A stretch of DNA of 64,000 bases from an uncultured Bacteroidales bacterium (GTDB lineage: Bacteria; Bacteroidota; Bacteroidia; Bacteroidales; ML635J-15), in assembly GCA_905234755.1 (NCBI GenBank), contig CAJOIT010000011.1, forward strand, positions 1-64,000, in the 5' to 3' direction. The notes beneath the pieces were generated by a model. That model had not been told where the DNA came from. It saw only the letters and a list, made by a program, of their open reading frames with translations, and ran no database searches. Below are positions 16,402 to 27,065 of the stretch, piece after piece. The first letter of the stretch is position 1; the number at the start of each line of letters is the position of its first letter. Made by a program: the position numbers and the translations under genes.

Positions 16402-19400
16402 ATGAAGAGATTTTTATTAATTACAATTGTCTGCATATCATTGTTTGGCATGCAGAAAGGATTTTCGCAAGTTACATTGTCGGTATGGAATGGTTCAGCC
16501 GTTGATACCGCATGGTTCCACGACAACCGCAATGCTACTGAGTTTTACATTTGGACAGGAGCTCAACTTAAAGGTCTGTCGGTATTGATTAATTCCTACG
16601 AGACATTTGCAGGAAAGATTGTCCATGTCCAGAATCCTGACCATCCAGACGACCCGGTTGTCATTGACTTGGACAACAAGACTTGGAAAGAAATCGGTAC
16701 AGGTTATCAAGGACGAGAATTCCAAGGTCAGTTTTATGGACATAACTGTGTTATTAAAAACATAGTTACATCTCCTACAGGATGGAAATCATACATCGGG
16801 CTTTTCGGAAAAATCACATCTTCGAGTGCAGGACCCGCTGGTGTACGCGATGTAAATTTAACAGGAAGAATAATTTCCCACTGGGGTACTATTGGCGGTA
16901 TTGCCGGCCATATTACAGGAACAGCTGCAAACCGTGCATACATTAGCAATTGTACATTCAATGGAGAAGTAACTGGCTCAAGCACAATCGGTGGTATTGT
17001 CGGAACTATTGCTGGCTACTGCGACATTACCGACTGCGCCGTGGCAGGAACGGTTTTAGTTTTCGAAAGCACAGTCGGAGGAATTGTTGGTTCTTCAGGT
17101 GGAAGTTCTAATTTTATTACTGGATGTTCTAATGCCGCATGGATAACTGCACCAGAATATGCAGGAGGAATTGTCGGCACAATGAGTGGCGTTACAGTTA
17201 AATATTGTCACAACGCTGGAAATGTATATGGAAATTATGTTACTACTGGTGGTATAGCTAGCAATGGAAATAACATATTATACTGTATTAATACAGGAAC
17301 CGTTAACATGGGAGGATGTATTACAGGAGCAAGCAGTGTAGGAAGCATGTCATACTGCTACTATGACAGCCAAAGAAGCGCAAGTACAATGACAGGTGTA
17401 CGCACAGTAGCAAACGATGCTACACATGCTAACGGACTCACACATTCCCACCTCATTGCAACAGCAGATGATGTAATGCCTGACGGTTTAGGTGGTACAA
17501 CAAGCGAATGGACAACCCATTTTGCATTCAAGGCTGGACACTATCCTATTCCAAAGAACCTTGCAACAAAAACTGCTGGAATAATAGCATCTGTACCTAT
17601 CAATTTACCAGATTCTCCAGATATTGCATACTACAACGAACCCGCCAACTTCACTTTGGTTGATGGATATGCATACACAACAGATGATCCCGACCATAAC
17701 ATAATCACAATAGTCGGTACGGATGTAACAGTTGGCACCAATGAAGGCGCTGTACTTATCACAGTGACCAATACAGGAGCTGGACTGAGAGACGATGAAT
17801 TATGGAGCAAAACTTTCATAATAGAAAATCCATACACAACAGCTCAAGAACTTACTATCGATAACTTAAGCGACCTCGAGGCTTTCCGTAATGCTGTTAA
17901 TAATGGTGTAAATGGGAAATACCAAGGTATATCGGCATACGACGGATTCAAGGGAATCACAATAAAGATTACTGCCGACATAAATATGGGTGGCATCAGC
18001 AGCTGGTCGCCTATTGGAACATACGAGCATCCTTTCAAGGGAACTCTCGATGGACAGTGCCATTTGCTAAGTAATCTTACCGTAGAGAGAACAGCTCACA
18101 ATTCTGGACTTTTCGGCGTTCTTAACAGTGCAAAAATCAAAAATATAAAGGTAACTGGAAATGTACATTCTACCACACTGTATGTCGGAGGTATATGCGC
18201 TCGTACTAAAGGTGCAGTCGGCGACTCGACTGTATTTACAAACTGCCATTTCTACGGATCTGTAAGTAACGGAAGTTACTACATTGGCGGTATTATTGGA
18301 TATGCTGGTCCATACTGCGTAGTTGAAAACTGTTCCGCAGGAGGTAATGTAACAACATCATCATACAATTGTGGCGGTATTATAGGTAATTCCGGTGGCG
18401 CATTAAGAGTTGAAAACTGCATTAACATCGCAGAAGTAAAAGGTTTGACACAGGTAGGTGGTATAGTCGGAACTTCTGACAACAACACGACTAAAATATA
18501 TAACTGCCTGAATGCTGGTAATGTATATGGAACATCGGAACGCACTGGTGGTATAATTTCATACATAGGCGCAACAAGTTCATCAACACCAAGTAAAATA
18601 GAACACTGCTTAAATACAGGAACAGTAAGTTCTGGAGGTAGCATTGTCGGTGTAACTAATGGTTCTTATACATTTAATTTCAAATATAATTATTATGACA
18701 GCCAAAGGTCTATTAGACCAGGTAAAAACGGTGGAGATATTACAGCTAATGATGGCGCTATCGGCAAAACCACATCTGAACTTTTAGCTCTTACTGATGC
18801 TACTTTTAACGACAAGTGGAACTATGTAAGCGGTAGTTATCCTACACCAAAGAATGTTGGTTGCGACATCCCAACGGATGCTATTAATAATCTTGTGACA
18901 GTAGCGGCTGCTCCTGCAATATTTTATGATGGAGACAACTACACCAATCTACAGCATAATATCACACTTAGCGCAAATGTGTCATGGGTAAGCAACAATA
19001 GTGATATTATATCAAACACTGGAGTTGTAAATGGTGCAGTTGGTGCCGTAGTACTCACAGCAAAAAAGGATGGGCTGGAAGGAATAGAATTCAAAAAGAA
19101 AGTTCTTGCCAGCGTAGCTGATATTAGAGACCCATTGATGATTACAAGTGCTGCCGAACTAGCGGAATTCCGCGATGCTGTCAATGCTGGTCTTGATGGC
19201 TCTTTCAAGGGAAATATGAACCTTGACGGATACTGCGGTAGAAGATTCCAACTGTCTGCCAATATCAGCCTAACAGACCCGGAATGGGAACCTATAGGAA
19301 CATCAACCAATCCTTTCCGTGGAGAATTCAATGGTGATGGATATAAAATAGACGGACTTACAGTAACAAGAACAGTTGCATATTCTGGACTGTTCGGTTA

Positions 19401-22400
19401 TGTATATTCAAGCTGTGGTGGTGGCATAAAGAATCTTGTTGTAGAAGGAACTGTATCGGGCACATCGTATGTTGGTGGTATCTGCGGAAATGCCGTAGGT
19501 CTTAACACAACCACATATTGTACAATTGAGAACTGCCATTTCAATGGTGAAGTCAGGGCAACAAGTTCATACGCTGGCGGTATTGTCGGATATATGGGCA
19601 ACTACACCAAGACCAAATACTGCACAACATCCGGTGAAGTTTTCAGCACTAGTTCTTATGTTGGTGGTATAGTAGGAAAAACCAATGGATACGCTAGTTC
19701 TGGCTATAGCGATTTCTGTACATACCAGCGCGACAGCGTGCTCAACTGTATAAATAATGCAATTGTTACTGGTACCGCACACGCAGGTGGTATCTGCGGA
19801 CACAACGCCATGTCGAATGTTTCCTACTGCCTAAATGCAGGTGAAGTAAAGGCTAGAGCAAATGCTTTATCTTTCGGTGGAATCGTAGGAACTAACGAAA
19901 TAACTCGAGGTAAAGTGTCACAATGTCTTAATGTATATAACTTTAACGGATTCGAAGGCAATATCATTGGTGTTGACAAGGATACTATAACAACAATTTG
20001 TCCACGCACCGATGCCGACATAAACTACTACGACTCAATACATTGTGCAATTGGAGTAAAGAATGAAGCAAATGGCACAGGAAAACGCACTAGCGACCTT
20101 GTCGGCTCCTTGCCATCCACATTTACAAGTGATAGATGGTGGATAAAAGCAGGCTACTACCCTATGCCTATTAACGCATCGGGCTCGTATCCATCCAATC
20201 CATACGCAATCGCATTGAATCCTACATTGGTTGCTGGTTCACCTGCAACCCTTGCCATTGGCGGTCCTGGCACATCTGATAGTGACCCCGACTATGTAAA
20301 TACCAACCAGATGACTACCCGTGACTTCACTATTATCACAACCGATGGACAGACATGGACTGCACCAGATGATGGAATCCTTGATATCAGTGGTAGCTAT
20401 GTTGTGGTTAATACCCCGAACTACAGGCGTACTCACTTAACCGTTTCACTCGGTGGCTACAGCAAACAGATATACTTTGCAAACAGCTTGTATGTTCCAC
20501 CAATCGCAATTCGTGATATAAACGAACTTAAAGCTTTGCGTGAAGCAGTAAACAAAGGTAGCATAGGGTCGTTTGATGCTTGCCTTTACGATGAAGGTAC
20601 CGGCAAACCTCAGAAAAAAATTGTAAATGGAGTTCCAACCGATGAATATGTTATTGAGGAGGCATTCAATGTAAATGGTTACAAGGGCGTAAATTTCTAC
20701 CTTGTAAATAATGAAGGTACATATTTCGAGGTTGATTTGACAAATTCCAACTGGTCTCCTATTGGAACATCCACATATATATTCAAGGGTAGTTTCCACG
20801 GAAAAGGCAATAAGATTAAAACACTTAGGACAAATGCCAGCTATGCAGGTCTTTTCGGATATGTAGAAGGCAGTGTAATCGATAATCTCAATATACAAGG
20901 CTATGCGTATGTTAATCCAACTACCGGCGCAATAGTCAACGATGGCGGTACAGTGTATGGTTCTTCATATATAGGCGGTTTGGTCGGATTTGCTAAAAAC
21001 GCAACAATACGCAATTGCCATATTGCCGCTATTGTAAACGGTACTAGTTCTTATATTGGTGGCGTCTGCGGAAAGTCTGTCGGTACAGTAATCGAAAACT
21101 GCGACTTCTCAGGTAAGGTAATAGCAACTTCTGACTATGCCGGAGGTATTTGCGGATACGCAGATGATGCCAGTTCAATTGTTTCGTGTACCAACGCAGG
21201 AACTGTTTCCGGAGCAAGCTATGTAGGCGGTATGGTTGGAAAGAGCGACAATGGTTCGGCAATACAATTCTGCAACAACGGAGGTAATGTATCATCTACG
21301 ACTGAAATCACAGGTGGTATATGCGGAAATATGGACAACTCATCTATGATAGAATATTGTATTTCTACAGGAGGCGTTAACATTGGTGGAGCAATCCTCG
21401 GAACAAAGGATGATGCATCAACGATTAATAATTGCTTCTACGACACCCAAAGATGCGACAGGGAAGGCGGAGATGGAACAACCGGCAAAATCACATCAGA
21501 AATGCTTGGAAACGGACTAAGAGTTAGTTTAGGCTCAACACATTGGACTTACTCTACTTCACCTAACCTATACCCGGTACCATTGAATCTTAACGGACAG
21601 CCAGGTGCAACACTTGCTGTTATACCTTTAACGCTTGATGAAAGGGGCAATTCTTCCAATCACCAGACATATCGTGCTGTTAGTAAGAATTTCGACCTTA
21701 TTGTTCCTACAAATGCATCTTGGGCAACAAACTGCGTTCGCAACACTGAAACAGGCAGAACTTACCTAAAAATAGCAAGCAATGTTCCTACTGTTGATGG
21801 TTTGGAGAACGACTGTGCTAATATCTTTGTGAAATACAATGACAACTACCATGTAAAATCATTCTTCGTACAGAACCCGACTATTGAGGACCCAATACTC
21901 ATAGAATCACTGAATCAGTTTATAAAATTCAGAAATGCTGTTAATGCAGGTGAAATCGGTTCATATAAGGGCATTGTAAACGAAGGTGGATTTACAGGAA
22001 AGAATTTCAAGTTAACTTGTGACTTAGCCCTTTCTGATACATCATTGACAAATGTTAAAGACGACTTTTTGCCTATCGGCGCATCAAAATATCCTTTCAA
22101 GGGTAATTTCGATGGAGATAATCATACTATAAGTAATTTCAAGATAAACGGAAACGGCACAAACAATAACTCTCCTACATCTTACCGCGCATTATTCGGA
22201 TACGCAATTGGATCTACAATTGAGAACATCAAGATAAGGTGCGCATCAGATGGCATTTCCGGTTCCTCTTATGTTGCAGGTATTTGCGCATGGATTCGCG
22301 GTGTAGATGGCGACAACTACGCCAACATCAGGAACTGCTCGTTCATTGGCAAAATTTCATCTACCAGCAGTTATGTGGGAGGTATCTGCGGTTATGCAAA

Positions 22401-25400
22401 CAATTATACCAACATCGACACCTGTGAAGTCGCCGGCACAATAAACGGTGGTTCTTCATATACTGGCGGTATAGTTGGATATGCAGGCGGTAGCTCCGAC
22501 TACAGGAACTATGTACGCAGTTGTATCAATGTAGCCGATGTAGGCGGTATCAACTTGGTCGGCGGTATATGCGGAAACAATGCAACAACCGATGTACTGT
22601 TCTGCGAAAACGGAGGTAACATTAACGGCGCTGTATACAGCACAGGTGGTATATCAGGAAGCAACAGCGGAGATATTCTGTATTGCCTTAATACATCAAA
22701 TGTAAGTACAGGCGGTGCAATCACAGGAAATGGAACAAACTGCCACTACAACTACTACGACAGGACAAGATGCTCGGTAAATGGTATAGCTAACGACCGT
22801 AATATAAGCAGTGATAACGATGGCGCCGCAATTGGACTTACACCTCAGCAAATGATAGGTACAAGCCCAACTGGACTTATCGGTACAAACTGGTCCGATA
22901 CATACTGGAATTTCTCAGCAGGAATGTTCCCGACACCAAAGAACCACTCTTCCAACATAACAAGTGTAGCAGCAATGCCAATCTTCGTAAACGATCCAGA
23001 AGCTGCACAAGTATGGAATGGAACTCTTGTTGATTTTAATTTAGGTTCAACAGAAAACATTTGGACTGTTGATTGTGAACATGATTATGTAAAAATTATC
23101 CCTGCAGACCTACCAACAGCGCATGTAGATGCTGGAAGTAATATTCCTGAAGGAGAAATGGGTTCTGCAATAATTACAGCAACAATTGGAGAGGCTCACA
23201 AGAATTATATTGTTACAAATGCAAATCCACCCGACAGCCTTTCAATTAAAACCTACGAAGAACTTGTTGCCTTCCGTAATGCTGTTAACGCAAGAGGTAC
23301 TGGCAAATACAAAGGTGTTCTCAACAGAAACGGATATGTAGGCATAACATTCTACATTATAAGTGATATAGAAGTCCTTGATTCAGAAGGCCCATGGGTA
23401 ACAATCGCCAATGAACCTGGCGTATTCTTTGCCGGTAACATTGACGGTAAAGACGAGGATGGAGGAATACATACGGTATCCAACCTTAACTTCAATACCC
23501 CTGACGAAGGTGACTTATCGTTCTACGGAGGCTTTATCGGCAGAGTGTACAACGGCTACATTAAGAACCTTATAGTAAAAACTGGAGATGGCGCTTACAC
23601 ATGCACAACAAAGCCTGATGGACATTTCGGCGGTATATGTGCATACATATCTGGATATTCTGCTACCCTGTTAGGCGAAATTGAAAATTGCAAATTCTAT
23701 AGTGGCACTAATGGCACTATAACAACAGGGCGTGAGAATGGCACTGGTGGAGTTTGCGGTTATGCAGCAGGATGGACAAAAATAAGCAACTGTACCAACT
23801 ATGCATACTTAAAAGGTGGAAATTATACTGGTGGTGTAGTAGGATACATGAATAATACATCTGGTGCATATACAAACTTTACCAACTGCCGTAACGAAGG
23901 AACCATAACTTATCGTGCATCTGACAGATCATACATAGGCGGTATATGCGGACGCTACTATTCTACGGGAACCATGAACAATTGCACCAATTATGGCAAT
24001 GTTATTGGCGGAACATATATTGGCGGTATTGCCGGCGGACAAGGCGGAACCAGCACATATAATGCAATAATAACCAATTGTACCAACTATGGTGACATTA
24101 GCGTTGGCGCAAATAGAAATTATTCAGGAGGTATTACTGGTTACTCTACTGACTTTTCAACAATTACCTATTGTGCAAATGCAGGAAATGTAACGGGCAG
24201 ACAGCAAGTTGGTGGTATAAGCGGTCAATTCAGCAAAGCTGCTGCAGAGAAGGAAAATATAATTAAATACTGCTCCAATAACGGAGAAATTTCCGGAACA
24301 AAGAATGTCGGTGGAATATGCGGATTAAGCACTCGTACAACAATCAGCTTCTGCAACAATGGTGCTAATGTAAGATGTACAGAACAAAGCGTTGGTGGTA
24401 TAATTGGAGAAAACGGCTCCGAGTCGGCTGTCAAGAACTGCCTTTCAACTGGATGCGTGGAACACAGGGATAACCTTAAGCCTACAGTAGGCGGCTCTAT
24501 CTGCGGCACAAACAATGGAAGCCTGTCTGACAACAAGTACGACAAGCAACGCAGCAGACGCTTTGGTATAAAAGGAGCAACATCAGATGACGCTTCAGCA
24601 ATGGGTTACACAACTGCAGAACTGACAGGTGCATCTCCATCGGCTATGACTGGACAATGGAATACCGACAACTTCTCATTTACTGCAAATATGTACCCAC
24701 AGCCTAAGGGCGTAAGCGGTTCTGTTCCATCAATTATCGCATCTACACCTATATTTATTACATCAAGCCCTGCAGTAGAAATCTACGACAGCGTATGGAA
24801 CAACTTTACAGTATCAACAGAAAACAGCGTTGAATGGTCGGTTGTTGAGGACCCTGCAAGCATCGCATTATCCGGATCAAATGCTACAATAACCCGTATC
24901 TGCGATTTGGATGTTCCGCAAACCTTGATTGTAACAAAAGACGGAATAAGCAAGAAGGTTAAAGTTGTAATCGCTAAGTACGAATCTCCAGAACTTGCAG
25001 ACATAACAGCAGCTCCAGTAACTGGTAGCAGTATATGCTTAGGACAGAAGATTGCTATCGAAACAACTGAAGGTGAATATACTTACGCATGGACAGGTGA
25101 AAACTTTGTGGGAGAGACAACCACATACAATGTAGTAGCCCAACCAACAGATGTTACAACCTATACCGTCACTGCAACAAACGGATATACTTGTACATCT
25201 ACAATTAGCATTACAGTTGACCCTGCTAATAGTCCTACCGCAAAAACGACTTCTAACGATTATGTGTGGACAGGTGCAATAGACGATGCATGGAATACTA
25301 ACAACAACTGGGTATTGTACAATAGTTCTACCCATAAGTTCCAGATTCCTACTGAAGCACCAAATGCAAGCACACACAATGTATTCGTAGAACAGTATGG

Positions 25401-27009
25401 AACAAGCTGCGTAACCAACTGGGCAATTGCAAGCAGCGACATAGCTCTTAACAACATCACACTTGGAGCAAATACAGAGGCAACCGCATCTGCAGATTTG
25501 ACCATCTCTGGAAACATTGCTAACGCAGGTACTCTAAACATGCTCGGTGATGTAACTTTCAACGGAACAACAGAACAGACATTGTCGGGTGAAGGTTCAA
25601 TGACATTCAATAACATTAATGTCAACAACACCCATACAAATGGCGTTGTTGCAGGAAATACCTTGAATATTTATGGAAATACAACTATCGGCAACAATTC
25701 AAAATTAAATGTAACTGGTACGGCTATTTTCAACGGAGCGACAACTCAGACTATATCAGGTGATGGTTCAATGGCTGTATCTAATGTTGTATTTGACAAT
25801 AGCAATGGTTTCAATGCTACCGATCTCACTAATGACTTGGCAGTTAATAACTCAGCGACATTTACCAATGGTATCTATAATGGAAACATGATATTTAGCA
25901 AAGATGCAAATTCAACAAATGCTAGCAGAGCAAGCTATGTTAACGGAGAGGTTTCGAAGACTGGTAACGGTGGAAGCTTTGTTTTCCCGACTGGTAACGA
26001 TAATGTATATGGTGAAATAGAAGCTACAGTTGGTGATGAGGATAAGGCAACAATCAGGTTCCACCATAACTCTGAAAATGGATTCTCAACATCAGAATAT
26101 CCTCGTTGGTGGAATTTAACCGACATGTGCGACGGCAACGATCCGCAGTTCGACCATGTAAGCAACTTTGAATATTGGGACATTTACGCTTCGGCAGATT
26201 TGACAGATGCAACATTCTCAATTTATGCGGGAAATGCAACCGACCATTTCACCACTCCAACCAGCTTCGATATTTCAAACATATATGGAGCAATATATAA
26301 GAACGATTGCTGGAGAAATATTGGTGGCGGAACAGGCTCTGTTTCTGGATCTGGAGAAACCATTATCTTGAGTGGTGTAACAATACCTGGTGCTAGCTCG
26401 CGTAGCCCTGAATTCTCAAAGACATCAATTGGTTCTAAGAGCGAGGAAACGGTGCTTCCTATCGAACTTCTATCATTCTCTGCTCACTGCAACGGAAATA
26501 CGATAGACATCGACTGGACGACCGCTTCGGAACGCAACAACGACTACTTTGTTTTGGAAAAATCGTTGGATGCTATGAATTACACTGAGTATGCTCGCGT
26601 TGCTGGTGCTGGTAACTCAATCGAACAAATCGACTATAGCTACACCGATTACGACTACTACGGTGGCGATGTTTACTACCGCTTGGTACAGGTTGACTAT
26701 GACGGAACTAGGACTTATTCGGAAATAATTTCGGCAAAATGCTCGAATTGGGAAGCAGATCCAAGTATTTCGGTATTCCCGAACCCATTCTCAAGCGAAC
26801 TTACAATTGTTCTTGAGAACTTCCGTAACGAACCTGCATCCATCGAAATTTACGATGTAATGGGTAGAACCGTTAAGCAAATGCAAGTTGATTCTCCTCG
26901 TAATGATTATGAAACTACATTCAATCTTGATGATGTTCCATCTGGAATCTACAATGTCAGAGTCAGAACATCTGGTTCAACTTTGAATAGACAAATTGTT
27001 AAAGAGTAA
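16402..27009 (+). CDS. Giant GLUG-repeat surface protein with T9SS sorting domain
   Basis: A 3,535-residue protein exported by a signal peptide (MKRFLLITIVCISLFGMQK...). Six large blocks of about 430-460 residues follow; blocks 2-6 begin with a header like LAEFRDAVNAG near residues 487, 914, 1371, 1834 and 2283. Each block has a WSPIGT...PFKG.FDG segment, then many GLUG-type units (YVGGICG, AGGIVGY), a motif like NYYDSQRS, and a beta-sandwich linker. After block 6 come a PKD/Ig-like domain (about 2862-2950), a repetitive beta-rich segment (about 2954-3340), an FN3-like domain (LLSFSAHCNGNTIDIDW, about 3354) and a T9SS type A sorting tail (SVFPNPFSSEL to the end, about 3454-3535). GLUG motifs occur in bacterial adhesin-like proteins. 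I infer a cell-surface fibre or adhesin. It is a single-gene unit. Confidence 0.93.
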   Translation: MKRFLLITIVCISLFGMQKGFSQVTLSVWNGSAVDTAWFHDNRNATEFYIWTGAQLKGLSVLINSYETFAGKIVHVQNPDHPDDPVVIDLDNKTWKEIGTGYQGREFQGQFYGHNCVIKNIVTSPTGWKSYIGLFGKITSSSAGPAGVRDVNLTGRIISHWGTIGGIAGHITGTAANRAYISNCTFNGEVTGSSTIGGIVGTIAGYCDITDCAVAGTVLVFESTVGGIVGSSGGSSNFITGCSNAAWITAPEYAGGIVGTMSGVTVKYCHNAGNVYGNYVTTGGIASNGNNILYCINTGTVNMGGCITGASSVGSMSYCYYDSQRSASTMTGVRTVANDATHANGLTHSHLIATADDVMPDGLGGTTSEWTTHFAFKAGHYPIPKNLATKTAGIIASVPINLPDSPDIAYYNEPANFTLVDGYAYTTDDPDHNIITIVGTDVTVGTNEGAVLITVTNTGAGLRDDELWSKTFIIENPYTTAQELTIDNLSDLEAFRNAVNNGVNGKYQGISAYDGFKGITIKITADINMGGISSWSPIGTYEHPFKGTLDGQCHLLSNLTVERTAHNSGLFGVLNSAKIKNIKVTGNVHSTTLYVGGICARTKGAVGDSTVFTNCHFYGSVSNGSYYIGGIIGYAGPYCVVENCSAGGNVTTSSYNCGGIIGNSGGALRVENCINIAEVKGLTQVGGIVGTSDNNTTKIYNCLNAGNVYGTSERTGGIISYIGATSSSTPSKIEHCLNTGTVSSGGSIVGVTNGSYTFNFKYNYYDSQRSIRPGKNGGDITANDGAIGKTTSELLALTDATFNDKWNYVSGSYPTPKNVGCDIPTDAINNLVTVAAAPAIFYDGDNYTNLQHNITLSANVSWVSNNSDIISNTGVVNGAVGAVVLTAKKDGLEGIEFKKKVLASVADIRDPLMITSAAELAEFRDAVNAGLDGSFKGNMNLDGYCGRRFQLSANISLTDPEWEPIGTSTNPFRGEFNGDGYKIDGLTVTRTVAYSGLFGYVYSSCGGGIKNLVVEGTVSGTSYVGGICGNAVGLNTTTYCTIENCHFNGEVRATSSYAGGIVGYMGNYTKTKYCTTSGEVFSTSSYVGGIVGKTNGYASSGYSDFCTYQRDSVLNCINNAIVTGTAHAGGICGHNAMSNVSYCLNAGEVKARANALSFGGIVGTNEITRGKVSQCLNVYNFNGFEGNIIGVDKDTITTICPRTDADINYYDSIHCAIGVKNEANGTGKRTSDLVGSLPSTFTSDRWWIKAGYYPMPINASGSYPSNPYAIALNPTLVAGSPATLAIGGPGTSDSDPDYVNTNQMTTRDFTIITTDGQTWTAPDDGILDISGSYVVVNTPNYRRTHLTVSLGGYSKQIYFANSLYVPPIAIRDINELKALREAVNKGSIGSFDACLYDEGTGKPQKKIVNGVPTDEYVIEEAFNVNGYKGVNFYLVNNEGTYFEVDLTNSNWSPIGTSTYIFKGSFHGKGNKIKTLRTNASYAGLFGYVEGSVIDNLNIQGYAYVNPTTGAIVNDGGTVYGSSYIGGLVGFAKNATIRNCHIAAIVNGTSSYIGGVCGKSVGTVIENCDFSGKVIATSDYAGGICGYADDASSIVSCTNAGTVSGASYVGGMVGKSDNGSAIQFCNNGGNVSSTTEITGGICGNMDNSSMIEYCISTGGVNIGGAILGTKDDASTINNCFYDTQRCDREGGDGTTGKITSEMLGNGLRVSLGSTHWTYSTSPNLYPVPLNLNGQPGATLAVIPLTLDERGNSSNHQTYRAVSKNFDLIVPTNASWATNCVRNTETGRTYLKIASNVPTVDGLENDCANIFVKYNDNYHVKSFFVQNPTIEDPILIESLNQFIKFRNAVNAGEIGSYKGIVNEGGFTGKNFKLTCDLALSDTSLTNVKDDFLPIGASKYPFKGNFDGDNHTISNFKINGNGTNNNSPTSYRALFGYAIGSTIENIKIRCASDGISGSSYVAGICAWIRGVDGDNYANIRNCSFIGKISSTSSYVGGICGYANNYTNIDTCEVAGTINGGSSYTGGIVGYAGGSSDYRNYVRSCINVADVGGINLVGGICGNNATTDVLFCENGGNINGAVYSTGGISGSNSGDILYCLNTSNVSTGGAITGNGTNCHYNYYDRTRCSVNGIANDRNISSDNDGAAIGLTPQQMIGTSPTGLIGTNWSDTYWNFSAGMFPTPKNHSSNITSVAAMPIFVNDPEAAQVWNGTLVDFNLGSTENIWTVDCEHDYVKIIPADLPTAHVDAGSNIPEGEMGSAIITATIGEAHKNYIVTNANPPDSLSIKTYEELVAFRNAVNARGTGKYKGVLNRNGYVGITFYIISDIEVLDSEGPWVTIANEPGVFFAGNIDGKDEDGGIHTVSNLNFNTPDEGDLSFYGGFIGRVYNGYIKNLIVKTGDGAYTCTTKPDGHFGGICAYISGYSATLLGEIENCKFYSGTNGTITTGRENGTGGVCGYAAGWTKISNCTNYAYLKGGNYTGGVVGYMNNTSGAYTNFTNCRNEGTITYRASDRSYIGGICGRYYSTGTMNNCTNYGNVIGGTYIGGIAGGQGGTSTYNAIITNCTNYGDISVGANRNYSGGITGYSTDFSTITYCANAGNVTGRQQVGGISGQFSKAAAEKENIIKYCSNNGEISGTKNVGGICGLSTRTTISFCNNGANVRCTEQSVGGIIGENGSESAVKNCLSTGCVEHRDNLKPTVGGSICGTNNGSLSDNKYDKQRSRRFGIKGATSDDASAMGYTTAELTGASPSAMTGQWNTDNFSFTANMYPQPKGVSGSVPSIIASTPIFITSSPAVEIYDSVWNNFTVSTENSVEWSVVEDPASIALSGSNATITRICDLDVPQTLIVTKDGISKKVKVVIAKYESPELADITAAPVTGSSICLGQKIAIETTEGEYTYAWTGENFVGETTTYNVVAQPTDVTTYTVTATNGYTCTSTISITVDPANSPTAKTTSNDYVWTGAIDDAWNTNNNWVLYNSSTHKFQIPTEAPNASTHNVFVEQYGTSCVTNWAIASSDIALNNITLGANTEATASADLTISGNIANAGTLNMLGDVTFNGTTEQTLSGEGSMTFNNINVNNTHTNGVVAGNTLNIYGNTTIGNNSKLNVTGTAIFNGATTQTISGDGSMAVSNVVFDNSNGFNATDLTNDLAVNNSATFTNGIYNGNMIFSKDANSTNASRASYVNGEVSKTGNGGSFVFPTGNDNVYGEIEATVGDEDKATIRFHHNSENGFSTSEYPRWWNLTDMCDGNDPQFDHVSNFEYWDIYASADLTDATFSIYAGNATDHFTTPTSFDISNIYGAIYKNDCWRNIGGGTGSVSGSGETIILSGVTIPGASSRSPEFSKTSIGSKSEETVLPIELLSFSAHCNGNTIDIDWTTASERNNDYFVLEKSLDAMNYTEYARVAGAGNSIEQIDYSYTDYDYYGGDVYYRLVQVDYDGTRTYSEIISAKCSNWEADPSISVFPNPFSSELTIVLENFRNEPASIEIYDVMGRTVKQMQVDSPRNDYETTFNLDDVPSGIYNVRVRTSGSTLNRQIVKE

Positions 27010-27028
27010 GAAGAGATGAGAGTAGAGT

Positions 27029-27065
27029 AAAAATTAGGGGCAAGTAAAACTTGCCCCTAATTTTT
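27029..27065. terminator. Bidirectional terminator between the GLUG gene and mutS2
   Basis: A perfect 16-bp stem (AAAAATTAGGGGCAAG and its complement) around the loop TAAAA, with A/T runs on both sides so that it can work in either direction. It overlaps the mutS2 stop codon. Confidence 0.9.
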
